DNA from: Mameliella sp. CS4
GTDB lineage: Bacteria; Pseudomonadota; Alphaproteobacteria; Rhodobacterales; Rhodobacteraceae
Length of the DNA stretch: 64,000 nt
Assembly (NCBI RefSeq): GCF_019392335.1
Contig: NZ_JAHXRQ010000010.1
Span: 100,835 to 164,834 of the forward strand
Direction of reading: 5' to 3'
Positions 44,804 through 56,351 of the stretch are shown here, piece after piece. Position numbers and translations under genes: made by a program. Each line of letters opens with the position of its first letter. Within the stretch, counting starts at the first letter, position 1. The notes under the pieces were generated by a model. That model was not told the origin of the DNA. It saw only the letters and a program-made list of their open reading frames with translations, and searched no databases.

Positions 44804-47729
44804 TGGCAAGGGCCGGGTGGATCGCGACCGCCCGGTGAAATTCACCTTTGACGGCAAGGCGTTCAGCGGCTTTGCCGGGGATACGCTGGCCTCGGCGCTC
44901 TTGGGCGCTGACGTGCGGCTGATGGGGCGCAGTTTCAAATATCACCGCCCGCGCGGGGTGCTGACCGCCGGCTCCGAGGAGCCCAACGCCCTGGTCACCG
45001 TGCGCAGCGGTGCAGAAGCCGATCCGAACACCCGGGCCACGGTGCAGGAACTGTACGAGGGGCTGGAGGCCGTCAGCCAGAACCGCTGGCCCTCGCTGGA
45101 TTTCGACGTGCTGGGGGTGAACGATCTCGCCGCGCCGTTCTTTGGCGCCGGGTTCTATTACAAGACCTTCATGTGGCCCAAGAGTTTTTGGGAGAAGCTC
45201 TACGAGCCGATGATCCGCCGGGCCGCTGGCTTGGGCGCGCTGTCGGGTATGGCCAATGCCGACCGATATGAAAAGGCCTATGCCTTTTGCGATGTGCTGG
45301 TGATCGGTGGCGGTCCGGCCGGGCTGATGGCGGCGCTGACGGCGGCGCGGACGGGGGCCGATGTGATCCTGGCTTCCGAGGATTGCTGTTTCGGCGGGCG
45401 GCTGCAGGCCGAGGACGAAGATGTCGATGGCGAGGCGGGGTGCAGCTGGGCGACGGCTCTGGCCGGCGAACTGGCGACGATGGAAAACGTCCGCCTGATG
45501 CCGCGCACCACGGTGACCGGCGCCTACGACGGTGGCACCTACGGCGCGCTGGAACGGGTGACGCAGCACCTGGCCGATCCGGGCGATGCGCCTCTGGAGT
45601 GTTTCTGGCGGATCGCGGCAAAGCGCGTGGTGCTTTGTACCGGGGCGCTGGAGCGGCACGTCGCCTTTCGCGACAATGACCGCCCCGGCGTGATGATGGC
45701 GGGCGCGCTTCGCGCCTACCTGAACCGCTGGGGCGTGGCGCCGGGGCGCCGCGTGGTGATCTTTGGCAACAACGATGATGCCCATCGCTCTGCGCGCGAC
45801 ATGCAGCATGCAGGGCTGGAGGTCGTGGCGCTGGTCGACAGCCGCCATGACGCCGAGAACCTGGCAGGCGACGTGCCCTTCTTTCCCGGCTGGCAAGTGG
45901 CACGGGCGCATGGCGCCAAGGGGGTGGAAGCCGTGGACCTTGTCGGGCCGCAGGGGGCGATCAAGCGGTTGCAGGCCGAGGCGCTGGGCGTTTCGGGTGG
46001 CTGGAATCCCGCCGTGCACCTGACCTGTCACCTGAACGGTCGGCCCGTCTGGGACGAGCGTATCGCGGGTTTTGTCCCGCGCGAGGGCGCTGTGCCGGGG
46101 ATGAGCGTGGCCGGGGCCGCGCGCGGGACGTTTTCCACGACCGCCTGCCTGCGCGAAGGTGCCGAAGCGGGGCTGGCGGCGGCACAGGCGCTTGGCTTCA
46201 GCGGCGACTTGCCGGTGATCCCGGAGGCTGGCGACGAGGCCTACCGGATCCGCCGTCTCTGGGCCGTGCCGGGCAAGGGCCGCGCCTGGCTGGATTTCCA
46301 GAACGACGTGACCGTCAAGGACGTCAAACAGGCCGCGACCGAGAACTATCGCAGCGTCGAGCACATGAAGCGCTACACGACGCAGGGCATGGCCACCGAC
46401 CAGGGCAAAAGCTCGAACGTGCAGGCGCTGGCGATCCTCGCCGATGCCACGGGACGCGACATTCCCGAAACCGGCACAACCACGTTCCGCCCGCCCTACG
46501 TGCCGGTTTCCATCGCGGCGATGGGAGCCGGGGCACAGGGCAAGGGGTTTGCCCCGCAGCGGTTCACCACCTCGCACGAGGCCAGTGTCGCGCGGGGCGC
46601 GCCGATGGTGGAGGCGGGACTGTGGTATCGTCCCTCGTATTTTCCGAAACCCGGCGAAACCACCTGGCAGGAAAGCTGTGCCCGCGAGGTCAAGATGGTG
46701 CGCGAGACCGTGGGCATCTGCGATGTCTCGACCCTGGGCAAGATTGACCTGCAGGGGCGCGATGTGGGCGCCTTCCTCGATTTCGTCTACGCCAACACCT
46801 TCTCGACGCTAAAGCCGGGGCGCGTACGCTATGGGCTGATGCTGCGCGAGGACGGGCATGTCATGGACGACGGCACCACCGCGCGGCTGTCGGAGAACCA
46901 ATGGGTGATGACCACCACCACCGCCGCCGCGGGGCAGGTGATGAAACATCTCGACTGGGTGCGGCAGGCGTATTGCCGGCAGATCGATGCGCGCTTCATC
47001 TCGGTCACGGAACATTGGGCGCAGTTCGCCGTGGCCGGACCCAAGTCGCGCGAGGTGCTGAACGGGCTGCTGGACAGCCCCATCGACGACGACAGCTTTC
47101 CGTTCATGCAGTGCGGGCCGGTCAGTATCGGCGGCGTGGCGGCGCGGCTGTTCAGGATCAGCTTTTCCGGTGAACATGCCTATGAGATCGCCGTGCCTGC
47201 GCGCTATGGCGCGAGCCTTTTCGAAGTGCTGCTGGGCCGGGCAGAGGCGCTGGGCGGCGGGCCCTACGGGATGGAGGCGCTGAACGTGCTGCGGATCGAA
47301 AAGGGCCATATCACCCATGCCGAGATCCACGGGCGCACCACCGCCTTTGACATCGGCTTTGCGCGCATGATCTCGGCCAAGAAGGACTGCATCGGCAAGG
47401 CGCTGGCCGCGCGCCCGGGCCTTGTCGAGGAGGACCGCGAACAGCTGGTGGGTCTGCGCCCTGTCACCACGGGGCGGGCGCTGACCGCCGGGGCGCATCT
47501 GTTCGACGAGGGGGCAGAGCCGGTGCGAACCAACGATCTGGGATATGTCACGTCGGTCGGGTTCTCGCCGTCGCTGGGGACCTATCTGGGGCTGGGCTTT
47601 CTCAGGAACGGGCGCGCGCGGCATGGAGAGGAGATCAGGATGGTCGATCATGTCCGGGGCACCGCAGAGACCTGTATCGTGACCGATCCGGTCGCCTTGG
47701 ACACGGATGGAGGGCGATTGCGTGGTTGA
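44793..47729 (+). CDS. soxA: sarcosine oxidase subunit alpha
   Basis: 978 residues. The N-terminal 2Fe-2S-ferredoxin-like domain (FDGKAFSGFAGDTLASALL, without the cluster cysteines) leads to an NAD-binding Rossmann domain with VLVIGGGPAGLMAALTAARTG (from about residue 169). The C-terminal ~380 residues are a GcvT-like folate-binding domain (VGICDVSTLGKIDLQGRD, then FAVAGPKSREVL). The folate domain converts the methyl group into 5,10-methylene-THF. The ATG at 44793 has TGGAG at -12 to -8; an in-frame GTG two codons upstream is less likely. Confidence 0.94.
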   Translation: MRIDGKGRVDRDRPVKFTFDGKAFSGFAGDTLASALLGADVRLMGRSFKYHRPRGVLTAGSEEPNALVTVRSGAEADPNTRATVQELYEGLEAVSQNRWPSLDFDVLGVNDLAAPFFGAGFYYKTFMWPKSFWEKLYEPMIRRAAGLGALSGMANADRYEKAYAFCDVLVIGGGPAGLMAALTAARTGADVILASEDCCFGGRLQAEDEDVDGEAGCSWATALAGELATMENVRLMPRTTVTGAYDGGTYGALERVTQHLADPGDAPLECFWRIAAKRVVLCTGALERHVAFRDNDRPGVMMAGALRAYLNRWGVAPGRRVVIFGNNDDAHRSARDMQHAGLEVVALVDSRHDAENLAGDVPFFPGWQVARAHGAKGVEAVDLVGPQGAIKRLQAEALGVSGGWNPAVHLTCHLNGRPVWDERIAGFVPREGAVPGMSVAGAARGTFSTTACLREGAEAGLAAAQALGFSGDLPVIPEAGDEAYRIRRLWAVPGKGRAWLDFQNDVTVKDVKQAATENYRSVEHMKRYTTQGMATDQGKSSNVQALAILADATGRDIPETGTTTFRPPYVPVSIAAMGAGAQGKGFAPQRFTTSHEASVARGAPMVEAGLWYRPSYFPKPGETTWQESCAREVKMVRETVGICDVSTLGKIDLQGRDVGAFLDFVYANTFSTLKPGRVRYGLMLREDGHVMDDGTTARLSENQWVMTTTTAAAGQVMKHLDWVRQAYCRQIDARFISVTEHWAQFAVAGPKSREVLNGLLDSPIDDDSFPFMQCGPVSIGGVAARLFRISFSGEHAYEIAVPARYGASLFEVLLGRAEALGGGPYGMEALNVLRIEKGHITHAEIHGRTTAFDIGFARMISAKKDCIGKALAARPGLVEEDREQLVGLRPVTTGRALTAGAHLFDEGAEPVRTNDLGYVTSVGFSPSLGTYLGLGFLRNGRARHGEEIRMVDHVRGTAETCIVTDPVALDTDGGRLRG

Positions 47730-48273
47730 CCTGACGGCTTTGACGCCCTGCAGCGGGCTGTTGCCGCTGCGCAAGGGCGATGTGACCCTGAGCGAGCTGG
47801 ACCCGGGGCGGATCACCTCTCTGATGCCTTTCCCGGGGCAGGGCGCGGCCCTGTCCAGGGCGCTGGAGGTGGCCTATGGCCTGGGGTTTCCCGCGCCGGG
47901 CCAGGTGACGCGGGCCGAGGGGGTGGCTTGCGTCTGGACAGGGCGAGACCAGGCTTTCCTGATGGGGCCAGAGCCGGATCCGACTCTCGCCGACCATGCC
48001 GCCATGACGGACCAGTCCGATGCCTGGGCGGTTGTCCTGCTGGCCGGCGAGGGTGCCGAAGACGTGCTGGCGCGCCTTGTCCCGATTGACCTGCGACCCG
48101 CCGCCTTTCCCGAGAGCTCTGCGGCGCGGACGCTTTGCCAGCACATGACAGTCTCGATCAGCCGCCGGGCAGAGGGGCTGCAGATCATGTGTTTTCGTTC
48201 GATGGCGCGGACGCTTGCGCATGAAATTGCCGATGTCATGGCCTCGGTTGCCGGGCGGCGGGCCGCGGGCTAG
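47722..48273 (+). CDS. soxG: sarcosine oxidase subunit gamma
   Basis: 183 residues. It is a small GcvT-like/YgfZ-like fold subunit with PFPGQGAALSRALE, QAFLMGPEPD and DLRPAAFPESSAARTLCQHM, matching SoxG. The GTG at 47722 is preferred since GGAGGG ends 7 bases before it; an ATG at 47707 is in frame. It overlaps soxA by eight bases. Last gene of soxB-x-soxD-soxA-soxG. Confidence 0.88.
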   Translation: MVDLTALTPCSGLLPLRKGDVTLSELDPGRITSLMPFPGQGAALSRALEVAYGLGFPAPGQVTRAEGVACVWTGRDQAFLMGPEPDPTLADHAAMTDQSDAWAVVLLAGEGAEDVLARLVPIDLRPAAFPESSAARTLCQHMTVSISRRAEGLQIMCFRSMARTLAHEIADVMASVAGRRAAG

Positions 48274-48306
48274 AACCCAGTGCAGTCCGGCAGAAAGGAA
48301 ACCGCC

Positions 48307-48582
48307 ATGCGCGCATTGGTCATGATCGCTGTTCTCGGGTTCGGAGCGTCCACCGCGGTGGCGCAGGATGCGAACAAATGCGTCCAGACAGAGACCTGGT
48401 TCAACACCGCTGTGCAAGCCCGCCTGGACGGGGAGAGCAAGGCAAAGGTGCGCCGCACCATGACCCGGGAAATGGGAAAGGATGCCGCTGGGCAATTGGT
48501 GGATTTCATCTTTCTGCTGCCCGAGGCGCAACTGACGCCCGAGGTGGGCAAGGCTGCGCGCGCGCAATGCGAGGCGCTCTAA
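48307..48582 (+). CDS. small secreted protein, unknown function
   Basis: 91 residues. A signal peptide (LVMIAVLGFGASTAVAQ) cleaves near residue 20. The mature ~70 residues are helical with two cysteines, one near each end (NKCVQ and AQCEAL), likely joined by a disulfide. AAAGGAAA precedes the ATG. It lies 33 bases after soxG and before dnaG; whether it belongs to the sox transcript is unclear. Family not recognised. Confidence 0.7.
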   Translation: MRALVMIAVLGFGASTAVAQDANKCVQTETWFNTAVQARLDGESKAKVRRTMTREMGKDAAGQLVDFIFLLPEAQLTPEVGKAARAQCEAL

Positions 48583-48637
48583 GCCGGGCTGACTCTGCCC
48601 CCTTGCCTATGGGCCGCGCCGGACGATATTGAGAGGC

Positions 48638-50593
48638 ATGAGCCTCCCCCCCGGATTCCTTGATGAGCTGCGCAACCGCACCAGCCTTTCGCAGGTGGTG
48701 GGCCGCAAGGTGTTGTGGGACAATCGGAAATCCAACCAGGGCAAGGGCGACCTATGGGCGCCGTGCCCCTTTCACCATGAAAAAACCGCATCTTTTCATG
48801 TAGATGACCGCAAGGGCTATTACTATTGCTTTGGGTGCCACGCCAAAGGTGACGCGATTTCCTTTGTCCGCGAGACAGAGAACGTCGGCTTCATGGAAGC
48901 GATCGAGATCCTGGCCCAGGAGGCCGGGATGGAGGTGCCCAAGCAGGACCCGCGCGCGCAGGAAAAGGCCGACCGCCGGACCCTGCTGAGCGAAGTCATG
49001 GAACAGGCGGTGGGCTTTTTCCGACTGCAGCTCAAGACCGGGGCAGGGGCCGAGGCGCGCGCCTACCTGGCGCGGCGCGGGCTGGACGAGGCGGCGCTGG
49101 AACGCTGGGAGATCGGCTTTGCCCCGCCGGGATGGGAAAACCTGCGTCAGGCGCTGACAGGGCGCGGTGTCGAGGTCGACCTGTTGCTGGGCGCCGGGCT
49201 GGTGCGGGCCTCTGACAAGGGGCGCGCGCCCTATGATGTCTTCCGCAACCGCATCATGTTCCCGATCCGCGACGGACGGGGTCGGGCCATCGCCCTTGGC
49301 GGGCGGGCCATGGATCCGAACGACAACGCGAAATATCTCAACTCTCCCGAAACCGAGCTGTTCGACAAGTCGCGCAACCTGTTCAACCTCAAGCCCGCGC
49401 GCGAGGCGGCGGGTCGGGGCCAGCGATTGATCGTGGCCGAGGGCTACATGGACGTGATCGCGCTGAGCGAGGCGGGATTCGCCGCCTCTGTGGCGCCGCT
49501 GGGCACCGCCGTGACCGAACCGCAGCTGCAGCAGATGTGGCGCGTCTCGAACGAGCCGGTGATTGCGCTGGACGGGGACAAGGCGGGCCTGAACGCGGCC
49601 TATCGGGTCATCGACCTGGCCCTGCCGCTGCTAGAGGCGGGCAAGGGACTGCGCTTTGCGATCATGCCCGAGGGCAAGGACCCCGACGATCTGTTGCGTG
49701 CCGAGGGCCCGGAGGCCGTGGCCAAGGTGCTGGACGGCGCGCTGCCGATGGTACAACTGCTTTGGCGACAGGAAACCGACGGCCTGGTGCTGGACAGCCC
49801 CGAACGCCGCGCCGCGCTGGACAAGGCGCTGCGGACCCGGATCGGCAAGATCCAGGACCCGACGTTGCGCCATCACTATGGCGAAGCGCTCAAGGAGCTG
49901 CGTTACCAGGCCTTTCGCCCGGCACGTCCGCCCCGCCCAGACCGTCCGTTCCGGGGTGGGGGGCGTTTCCAGCAACAGGTGGCCGCGGTGCCGACCGCCG
50001 GGGCCAAGTCATCGCGGCTGGCCTCTGGCGGAGAAGAGGGAGAGCGCCGTCTGCGCCAGGAGGTGATCCTGGCCGCGATCCTGTCGGCGCCCGATATTGC
50101 CGAGGAATTCGAGGCCCAACTGGAGGATATGGCCTGTGCCGACACCGAGCTGACGGTTCTGCGCGACGCGATTCTGCGAGGTCTTGGTGACACTGACAGG
50201 ATGCTGGACGTGGTCGAGGCGGCGCTTGGCCCCGATGCCCTTGAAAACCTTCGGTCCGGACGCCATGTCGCCGTGGTGCCCTGTATCCGGGCACCCGGAA
50301 ACGCCGAGCTTGCCCGGCTGACGGTTGCAGAGGAACTGGCCAAGCTGGCCGCGCAGGATGGCTGGCAGCTGGAAATGAAGGAAGCCCAGGAAGATCTCGA
50401 GGCACGGGCCGACGAAGCCCTGACCTGGCGCCTGGCAGAGGCCGCGCGCGTGCGCGCACAGGCCGGACGCCGCCGCGACGAGGATGACGCAGACTATGAC
50501 ATTGGCCCCAACGGGGCCCCGATCGACCGCGAGGAACGCAGTGCGTTTGATTCGCTCCTGTCACAGATTCGATTCGACAAAAGCCGCAAATAA
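48638..50593 (+). CDS. dnaG: DNA primase
   Basis: 651 residues. It makes RNA primers for replication. The N-terminal CHC2 zinc domain has Cys43, His46, Cys64 and Cys67 (CPFHHEKTASF and YYCFGCHAKGD). The TOPRIM catalytic core has VAEGYMDVIAL (about 265) and ALDGDKAG. The C-terminal helicase-binding region carries an Arg/Pro-rich linker (ARPPRPDRPFRGGGRF). GAGAGG lies before the ATG at 48638. rpoD follows after 124 bases, the usual primase-sigma pairing. Confidence 0.96.
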   Translation: MSLPPGFLDELRNRTSLSQVVGRKVLWDNRKSNQGKGDLWAPCPFHHEKTASFHVDDRKGYYYCFGCHAKGDAISFVRETENVGFMEAIEILAQEAGMEVPKQDPRAQEKADRRTLLSEVMEQAVGFFRLQLKTGAGAEARAYLARRGLDEAALERWEIGFAPPGWENLRQALTGRGVEVDLLLGAGLVRASDKGRAPYDVFRNRIMFPIRDGRGRAIALGGRAMDPNDNAKYLNSPETELFDKSRNLFNLKPAREAAGRGQRLIVAEGYMDVIALSEAGFAASVAPLGTAVTEPQLQQMWRVSNEPVIALDGDKAGLNAAYRVIDLALPLLEAGKGLRFAIMPEGKDPDDLLRAEGPEAVAKVLDGALPMVQLLWRQETDGLVLDSPERRAALDKALRTRIGKIQDPTLRHHYGEALKELRYQAFRPARPPRPDRPFRGGGRFQQQVAAVPTAGAKSSRLASGGEEGERRLRQEVILAAILSAPDIAEEFEAQLEDMACADTELTVLRDAILRGLGDTDRMLDVVEAALGPDALENLRSGRHVAVVPCIRAPGNAELARLTVAEELAKLAAQDGWQLEMKEAQEDLEARADEALTWRLAEAARVRAQAGRRRDEDDADYDIGPNGAPIDREERSAFDSLLSQIRFDKSRK

Positions 50594-50601
50594 GCAGCGA
50601 A

Positions 50602-50630
50602 TTGGTGACGAACTGGTAAAGAAATATGGT
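50602..50630 (+). promoter_or_regulatory. candidate rpoD promoter
   Basis: TTGGTG (50602-50607) and TATGGT (50625-50630) with an ideal 17-base spacer, in the dnaG-rpoD gap and 87 bases before the rpoD start. Confidence 0.5.
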
Positions 50631-50717
50631 TAGACGGGTGTGCGAATCACCGAATCGCGCTAATGAGTCGGTTTATCGAATCGCCCCCGTTCCCGAGCCC
50701 CTCATCAGGAGAGCCGC

Positions 50718-52703
<1,986 letters not shown>

Positions 52704-52707
52704 GCGC

Positions 52708-52989
52708 ATGTCGCTGCTGAAACGCCTGTTTGGCGGCAATGGCGGCGGGGCGGAAACGCCCGCCGCCCAGACCGTCGAATACGAGGGCTTTCGGATCACG
52801 CCGCAGCCCGCGGCCGAAGGTGGTCAGTTCCGCATCGGCGCCCTGATCGAGGGCGAAGTGAACGGCGACCCCCGCAGTCACCAGTTGATCCGCGCCGACA
52901 TGATCCGCGATCGGGATGAAGCCGAAGAGGCTTCGATCCGGAAGGCGAAACAGATGATCGACCAAATGGGCGCTCGTCTCTTCGACTGA
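52708..52989 (+). CDS. HlyU family protein
   Basis: 93 residues, the PF10115-type HlyU family: MSLLKRLFGG at the start, YEGFRITPQPAAEGGQFRIG, then HQLIRADMIRDRDEA and the C-terminal KAKQMIDQMG. Members are annotated as transcriptional regulators, but no DNA-binding motif is obvious. Four bases after rpoD, so cotranscribed with it. Confidence 0.85.
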   Translation: MSLLKRLFGGNGGGAETPAAQTVEYEGFRITPQPAAEGGQFRIGALIEGEVNGDPRSHQLIRADMIRDRDEAEEASIRKAKQMIDQMGARLFD

Positions 52990-53006
52990 ATCCGGACAGG
53001 GGCTGT

Positions 53007-53342
53007 ATGGATTTCGACGCGGTGACAGGAGCGATGGGCTCCGTTCAGGGTCTTGCCGGCCTGTTTTTGGCTTTGAACCTTCTTACGTTTTTCCTGTTCT
53101 GGCTGGACAAGACGCGCGCGCGCCGGGGGCGCTGGCGCGTGCCCGAACGGACCTTGCTGACTTTCGCATGCCTCGGAGGGTCCATAGGGGCCAAAGCCGG
53201 GCAGCGGCTCTTTCGCCACAAGACAAGCAAGCAGCCTTTCGCCTCTGTCTTGAACGCAATTTGCCTGCTGCAACTGGTGTTGGTCATATTTTTGACGGTC
53301 CCGTCCAGTCGAGGCTGGCTTTTGTCCGCGTTGACGGGGTGA
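53007..53342 (+). CDS. DUF1294 family membrane protein
   Basis: 111 residues. Two membrane helices (about 16-34 and 82-100) flank the conserved loop WLDKTRARRGRWRVPERTLL...GGSIGA...RHKTSKQPF, which defines DUF1294. Function unknown in the family. Begins 17 bases after the HlyU-like gene. Confidence 0.85.
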   Translation: MDFDAVTGAMGSVQGLAGLFLALNLLTFFLFWLDKTRARRGRWRVPERTLLTFACLGGSIGAKAGQRLFRHKTSKQPFASVLNAICLLQLVLVIFLTVPSSRGWLLSALTG

Positions 53343-53409
53343 TCGGGCCGTTGCGGTTCCGGGGGTCGGATGCCAAAAAGGTTGACGCGCCGCTAAGTCG
53401 GGGAAGGCC

Positions 53410-53832
53410 ATGCCACAGACCAGCTTTACCGTTCACACAGATGGTGCCGGTCTCTATGAGATCACCAGAGAGGTGGCGCAATGGGCCGCCGCTGTCGGGG
53501 CGCAAGAGGGGCTGTGCACCCTGTTCCTGCGCCACACCTCGGCCAGCCTGCTGATCCAGGAAAACGCCGATCCGGATGTGCGGCGCGATCTGGACGCCTA
53601 TTTCGCCCGATTGGTGCCACGCGCAGACACGCCTGAAATGGAGTACCTGACCCACCGCTGTGAGGGGCCGGACGACATGCCCGCCCATATCAAGGCCGCT
53701 TTGCTGCCGGTCAGCCTGTCCATTCCCCTGGTACGGGGAGGGTTGGGGCTGGGCACCTGGCAGGGCATCTACCTCTTCGAACACAGGGACGCGCCGCACC
53801 GGCGCGAGATCCTCGCCCATATCGGCGGGTGA
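53410..53832 (+). CDS. YjbQ family protein (UPF0047)
   Basis: 140 residues, almost entirely the conserved YjbQ barrel. It carries the phosphate/metal motif FLRHTSASLLIQENADPDV (about 38-56), then EGPDDMPAHIKAAL and GTWQGIYLFEHRD. Family members show weak thiamine-phosphate synthase activity in vitro; the physiological role is open. Complete. 67-base gap from the DUF1294 gene. Confidence 0.88.
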   Translation: MPQTSFTVHTDGAGLYEITREVAQWAAAVGAQEGLCTLFLRHTSASLLIQENADPDVRRDLDAYFARLVPRADTPEMEYLTHRCEGPDDMPAHIKAALLPVSLSIPLVRGGLGLGTWQGIYLFEHRDAPHRREILAHIGG

Positions 53833-53920
53833 GGTTTTCCGCCATTGTTCCAAGGACCCGCGCTGGTAGACTGCTACGCAGACCTGACAGGATTTCCAGA
53901 CCGTAACCGGGATTGAACTC

Positions 53921-54676
53921 ATGCAACGCAAGACGAAAGGTCGGGCGCTTTTTGCCATTGGCCTCCTGCTCGTCGCAGGCGGGGCCGGGGCCGTGATCGG
54001 TTTGCCTGAATATCTGGCCCGCAGCGCGGCGGCCAAGGCCTCGACCTGTCTCGAGGTGCAAAGCCGCGACCGGCTGTGCCGCTTTATCGGCGGGCCGCTG
54101 CAGATGGCCGGCGAGCCGGTCTTCATCGAGAACTTTCACCACGCTTTCCTGCCGACACGGGCCAAGATCGATTTCATCGACGCCAGTGGCGACACCTGGA
54201 CGGCGCCGCCGCAGACGCTGACCGATGGCGCCACCATCCCGGTGATCTTTGCGCCGCTGATCGGCGACCGGCAAAGCCGAGAATACCTGATGGCAGCAGC
54301 GCTGCATGACGCCTATTGCGGTGTCGGCAACGAGGAACTGTCCACCTATCGCAAACGCGGGTGGCGCGAGGTCCATCGCATGTTCTACGAGGCGCTGCTG
54401 GTCAACGGGACGCCCCCCAAGAAGGCCAAGATCATGTATGCCGCCGTCTTCTTGGGCGGCCCGCGCTGGAATGAGCCGGACGTCTCGCTGTCGCATATCC
54501 CGGATGAGGTGCTGTTGCAGGAAATGGAATGGTGTCTCGAATGGATCGACCTGGTCGATCCGACGCCCGACGAAATCGCGCAATGGATGGAAGACCGGGG
54601 CCAGTTGCTGCTATCTGGGGAGGCACAGACCATGCCAGCCTACCTGCGCGAGGCATCCGACCCAAGGAAGTTCTGA
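53921..54676 (+). CDS. DUF1353 family protein with N-terminal anchor
   Basis: 251 residues. A signal anchor or signal peptide (ALFAIGLLLVAGGAGAVIGL, about 9-28) is followed by a DUF1353 domain with TLTDGATIPVIFAPLIG and EYLMAAALHDAYC. That domain occurs in phage and bacterial proteins of unknown function and has a conserved Asp/His arrangement suggestive of a hydrolase. The C-terminal tail (WIDLVDPTPDEIAQWMEDRG) is acidic. The M20 gene begins two bases after its stop. Confidence 0.8.
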   Translation: MQRKTKGRALFAIGLLLVAGGAGAVIGLPEYLARSAAAKASTCLEVQSRDRLCRFIGGPLQMAGEPVFIENFHHAFLPTRAKIDFIDASGDTWTAPPQTLTDGATIPVIFAPLIGDRQSREYLMAAALHDAYCGVGNEELSTYRKRGWREVHRMFYEALLVNGTPPKKAKIMYAAVFLGGPRWNEPDVSLSHIPDEVLLQEMEWCLEWIDLVDPTPDEIAQWMEDRGQLLLSGEAQTMPAYLREASDPRKF

Positions 54677-54678
54677 AC

Positions 54679-56217
54679 GTGAGCAAAGACACAGCGGACC
54701 GCTGGATCGCGGACCATGCCGGGGATCTCTCGGCCTGGTGCGCACGGATTTTCGACTATGGTGAACCGGCGTGGCGAGAGTATCGCTCTGCCGAATGGTA
54801 CGTCGCGCGGCTCCGCGAAGAGGGCTTCGAGGTCGAAGAAGGCTCTGCCGGGATGCCCACTGCCTTTTGTGCGCGCTGGTCGCAAGGCGACGGACCGATG
54901 ATCGGCATGTATGCCGAATACGACGCGGTGCCGGCCAATTGCCAGGCTCCGGTCCCGTTCGAGGCCCCGCGCGAGGGGCTTGGCCCGCTGGCGGCAGGCC
55001 ATACGGACCCGCATTCGGCCCTGGGCATGGGCGCCTTGGCCGGCGTTCTGGCAACCAAGGCGGCGATGCAGGCGCACGGCATCCCCGGGGGGTTGCAGAT
55101 CACCGGCGAACCGGCGGAAAAGGTGCGCGGGTCCAAACCCCTGCACGCGGCGGCGGGCTATTATGACGGGCTTGCGGCCATGCTGTCCTGGCACCCGTTC
55201 TACATGCTGCCGCTCTGCAACACCGTTCGCTGGGACACCCATTGCGGCGCGGCCTATGCCTTTGTCTACCGCTTTCGCTGTGAGGCGCCGCAGACCTGGA
55301 TGCAGGGTGGCGACGGTGCGCCGCCGATCCCGCAAAGCCATTCCGACGTCCGTGCACCCGGTGCCAATGACGCCTTGGTGACAATGTACCAGATGGGCCG
55401 GTCCCTGAGGGAGTCCATGCTGCCGCATCGCGGCGGCTGGTCCGTGTCAGAGGCGATCCTGTCCACGGGGCAGGCGACGGCGGACAACCTGCCTGCACGT
55501 CAGGCCGACCTGCAATACCTCATGCGCATGCCCGACCTGCAAATGGCCGAGCAGATCACCGCGCAACTGGACCGGCTGGCCGATCATGTCGCCCAGATCA
55601 CCGGCTGCACGGTCGAAAAGATCTGGGTCAGCAAGTCCCGCCCCGGCCTGCCCAACCACGCCCTGGCGGGTCTTGCCTGGGAGGCTTTGCAGGACGTTGG
55701 GGCGCCGGACTACAGTGCAGAGGCGCTGGACCTTGCGCGACAGGTGCAGAGCGCCTGCGGGGGCGAGGCCACCGACGATCCGCTGATCCCCGAATGCACC
55801 CGCCTGATCGCCCCGCAAGAGGCCGAGGCGATCCTGCGCCGGGATCTGCCACCCGGTCAGTTGAACAGCACCTCGGACGACTATACGGACATGTGCTGGC
55901 ACGCGCCGACCGCACGGATCTACATTGGCCGCCCGGCACTGCGTGGTGGGCCCTATCCGCCCTGGGCGATGAACGCGCTAGGCGGCATCCCCGCGCTGAT
56001 CGACCCGACTGTGCAGACCGCTGGCCGCGTGTTGTCACGCACGGCACTGCGCCTGCTGACGGATCAGACCGCGCGCGCGGAGTGTTGGGCCGAATTCGAG
56101 GAGCGCCGCGCCGCCAACCCGATCCCGCCACTGGCCGACTACCCGGCGCCGGTCGATCTGCCCTGGCCGGAATATGTCACCACCCCGCGCGGGCGGCATT
56201 GGCATATTCCCGGCTGA
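54679..56217 (+). CDS. M20-family amidohydrolase (AbgB-like)
   Basis: 512 residues, GTG start with AAGGAA upstream. M20 zinc-peptidase fold like aminobenzoyl-glutamate hydrolase AbgB and amidohydrolases. Visible marks are GMYAEYDAVPANCQ (metal Asp/Glu region, about 75-88), HTDPHSALGMGAL (about 110-122), HCGAAYAFVYRF (dimerisation domain) and NSTSDDYTDMCWHAP near the C-terminus. It probably cleaves an amide bond of an acyl-amino acid. Two bases after DUF1353, so likely cotranscribed. Confidence 0.85.
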   Translation: MSKDTADRWIADHAGDLSAWCARIFDYGEPAWREYRSAEWYVARLREEGFEVEEGSAGMPTAFCARWSQGDGPMIGMYAEYDAVPANCQAPVPFEAPREGLGPLAAGHTDPHSALGMGALAGVLATKAAMQAHGIPGGLQITGEPAEKVRGSKPLHAAAGYYDGLAAMLSWHPFYMLPLCNTVRWDTHCGAAYAFVYRFRCEAPQTWMQGGDGAPPIPQSHSDVRAPGANDALVTMYQMGRSLRESMLPHRGGWSVSEAILSTGQATADNLPARQADLQYLMRMPDLQMAEQITAQLDRLADHVAQITGCTVEKIWVSKSRPGLPNHALAGLAWEALQDVGAPDYSAEALDLARQVQSACGGEATDDPLIPECTRLIAPQEAEAILRRDLPPGQLNSTSDDYTDMCWHAPTARIYIGRPALRGGPYPPWAMNALGGIPALIDPTVQTAGRVLSRTALRLLTDQTARAECWAEFEERRAANPIPPLADYPAPVDLPWPEYVTTPRGRHWHIPG

Positions 56218-56274
56218 TCCCGCGCCGTATCTAGCGGCGTCAATTCCCCTCTACCCAAATTATGGCGGCTGACC

Positions 56275-56307
56275 TATAGTGGCTGTGGATAAATGGGGGT
56301 TAACCCC
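56275..56307 (+). promoter_or_regulatory. nrdR upstream region: -10-like box, DnaA box and GGGGTTAACCCC palindrome
   Basis: TATAGT (56275-56280) could be the nrdR -10 box; no convincing -35 was found. Four bases on lies a perfect DnaA box, TGTGGATAA (56284-56292, reverse complement TTATCCACA), then the 12-bp palindrome GGGGTTAACCCC (56296-56307). Together they suggest replication-linked control of nrdR. Confidence 0.4.
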
Positions 56308-56351
56308 ATGGCCAGAGGCAGGAACACCAAGAAAAACGAGGGGATGGGCCC

